A stretch of 64,000 nt of DNA from Misgurnus anguillicaudatus (lineage: Eukaryota; Chordata; Actinopteri; Cypriniformes; Cobitidae). Location: the NCBI RefSeq assembly GCF_027580225.2, contig NC_073348.2, positions 29,786,001-29,850,000 of the forward strand. The letters are read 5' to 3'. The notes beneath the pieces are model-generated. The model had not been told where the DNA came from, did no database searches, and saw only the letters and a list, made by a program, of their open reading frames with translations. The translations under genes and the position numbers were made by a program. Of this stretch, positions 63,031 through 64,000 are shown piece after piece; position 1 is the stretch's first letter, and each line of letters opens with the position of its first letter.

Positions 63031-64000
63031 GTACATTTCTGGGGAGCACACGGGTAATTATGGGATTTTATAAGTCAGATTTCCTGTTCCACCCTGTTAT
63101 TTTCAAGAGAGTCTTTTGACCCTGTGTCCTCGTGTGGTGTTATACAATATTCATACGTAGAGATTAATCTCTGTGTGACACATTCTGTATTGGTTTACTG
63201 TCACACAAATTTTACTTTTTGGGTTTAGCCTATCAATCTGTGCTGTTCTGACTAGATGAATATATTTCTTAAATGTTATCTAGCTGTGAAACTGTATTAA
63301 AGCGAGAAGTTTACCCAAAAATGAGAATTCTGGCATCATTTACTCCCCCTCATGTTGTTCTAAATCTGTATTTTGTTGAACACAAGAAGATATTTTGTTA
63401 AATGATAGTAATCATACAGTAAACGGTACCTGTTGAGTTCTATAGTAGAAAAAACAAACTATGGACCTCAAGCGCCAACGTTGCAGCAACATTGCGCCTC
63501 GACGCCAACGTGCTGCCTCAACGCCATGCTACGCCAACGCCTTATTTTTGCAAATGTCACTTTAGAATGCGTTTATGGCAGTGGAAGGCACCTTTTTTAA
63601 ATGGTTTCTATGGGCAGTGAGAATTATGCGTGCCTTTTATGTGTGCTGAACGCCTCACGTTTTTACTACCTGCCACACCACACGTTTTTGCCAGAGCGTT
63701 CTGATCGACTAAAGTTTAAAAAACGTCAATTATAAGCGGAAAAGCACCCGCATTTGGTGTGATCGGCCGCTTATTCGGTTAATATCCTATAATCGGGTAA
63801 CTCTTCCACGTAACTCTAACATACATTTGCGCCCCATCATTTATCATCTACATCTTCTTCTGTACACCTAGAGGACTTTGCTCAAAATATCATGGTGTTT
63901 AACTCTTTCCCCGCCAGTGAGTTATTTCGTTAATTAAGAGAAAACGCTTCCCTGCCAATGACGAGCTTTTCCGAAAATCCATATTTCTGCTATTTTCCAT
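63031..64000. other. hyou1 intron at window end
   Basis: No exon. Near 63298 begins a widespread fish repeat (TTAAAGCGAGAAGTTTACCC, then ATTTACTCCCCCTCATGTTG), truncated. 63430-63760 is GC-richer, with GCGCCAACG blocks repeated. From 63899 (TTAACTCTTTCCCCGCCAG) a third copy of the 'CCCCGCCA' element runs off the edge. Confidence 0.55.

Noticed and set aside
62801..63049. Minus-strand leucine/phenylalanine-rich frame
   Set aside because: Antisense of the Glu/Lys-rich hyou1 exon.

Overview
The window is nuclear DNA from a teleost fish, most likely a cyprinid or close relative. The genes have vertebrate-type introns, about half of the sequence is short non-autonomous DNA transposons and hairpin repeats, and there is one decayed L2-like LINE and several tRNA-derived SINE fragments. 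No rRNA, functional tRNA, CRISPR array, operon or viral gene was seen. All gene models were built by hand from reading-frame continuity, splice sites and family knowledge.

Layout. (1) 2.48-22.5 kb, plus strand: the last exons of dlg2 (PSD-93/chapsyn-110), from the SH3/HOOK region through the guanylate-kinase-like domain to the stop, then a long 3'UTR. Earlier exons lie left of the window. (2) 23.6-37.4 kb, minus strand: a tandem array of three two-Ig-domain receptor genes of CD48/SLAM type. Copy C (right) is a complete transmembrane receptor with a cytoplasmic tail. Copy B keeps an open frame but ends in a short hydrophobic tail. Copy A stops before any membrane segment. Between the copies lie dead pieces of the 3' end of the neighbouring ift46 gene, so the duplicated unit was 'Ig gene plus ift46 3' end' and at least one more unit once existed. 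(3) 38.6-42.7 kb, minus: complete 12-exon ift46 (355 aa), with an RFX X-box and a TCTCGCGAGA element just upstream of its ATG. (4) 43.3-55.1 kb, minus: complete 16-exon vps11 (927 aa). Its last exon is separated from the rest by a 4.9-kb intron full of repeats, and its first intron is of the minor (U12, AT-AC) class. (5) 56.1-63.0 kb and beyond, plus: hyou1 (Grp170/ORP150), the first two thirds of the protein, head-to-head with vps11. Its promoter has two exact ERSE-II motifs and one near-ERSE.

The genes are not one pathway: synaptic scaffold, leukocyte-type surface receptors, intraflagellar transport, HOPS/CORVET tethering and ER chaperone. The ift46, vps11 and hyou1 genes also lie on one chromosome arm in human (11q23.3), and vps11/hyou1 is head-to-head there too.

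The most unusual content is the diversified Ig-receptor array. Next come several splice-site oddities (a TT where dlg2 should have a GT donor, a one-base frame conflict in hyou1, two GC-AG introns, one AT-AC intron) and a well-preserved record of transposon nesting, including a TTAA insertion whose empty site survives in a paralogous repeat.
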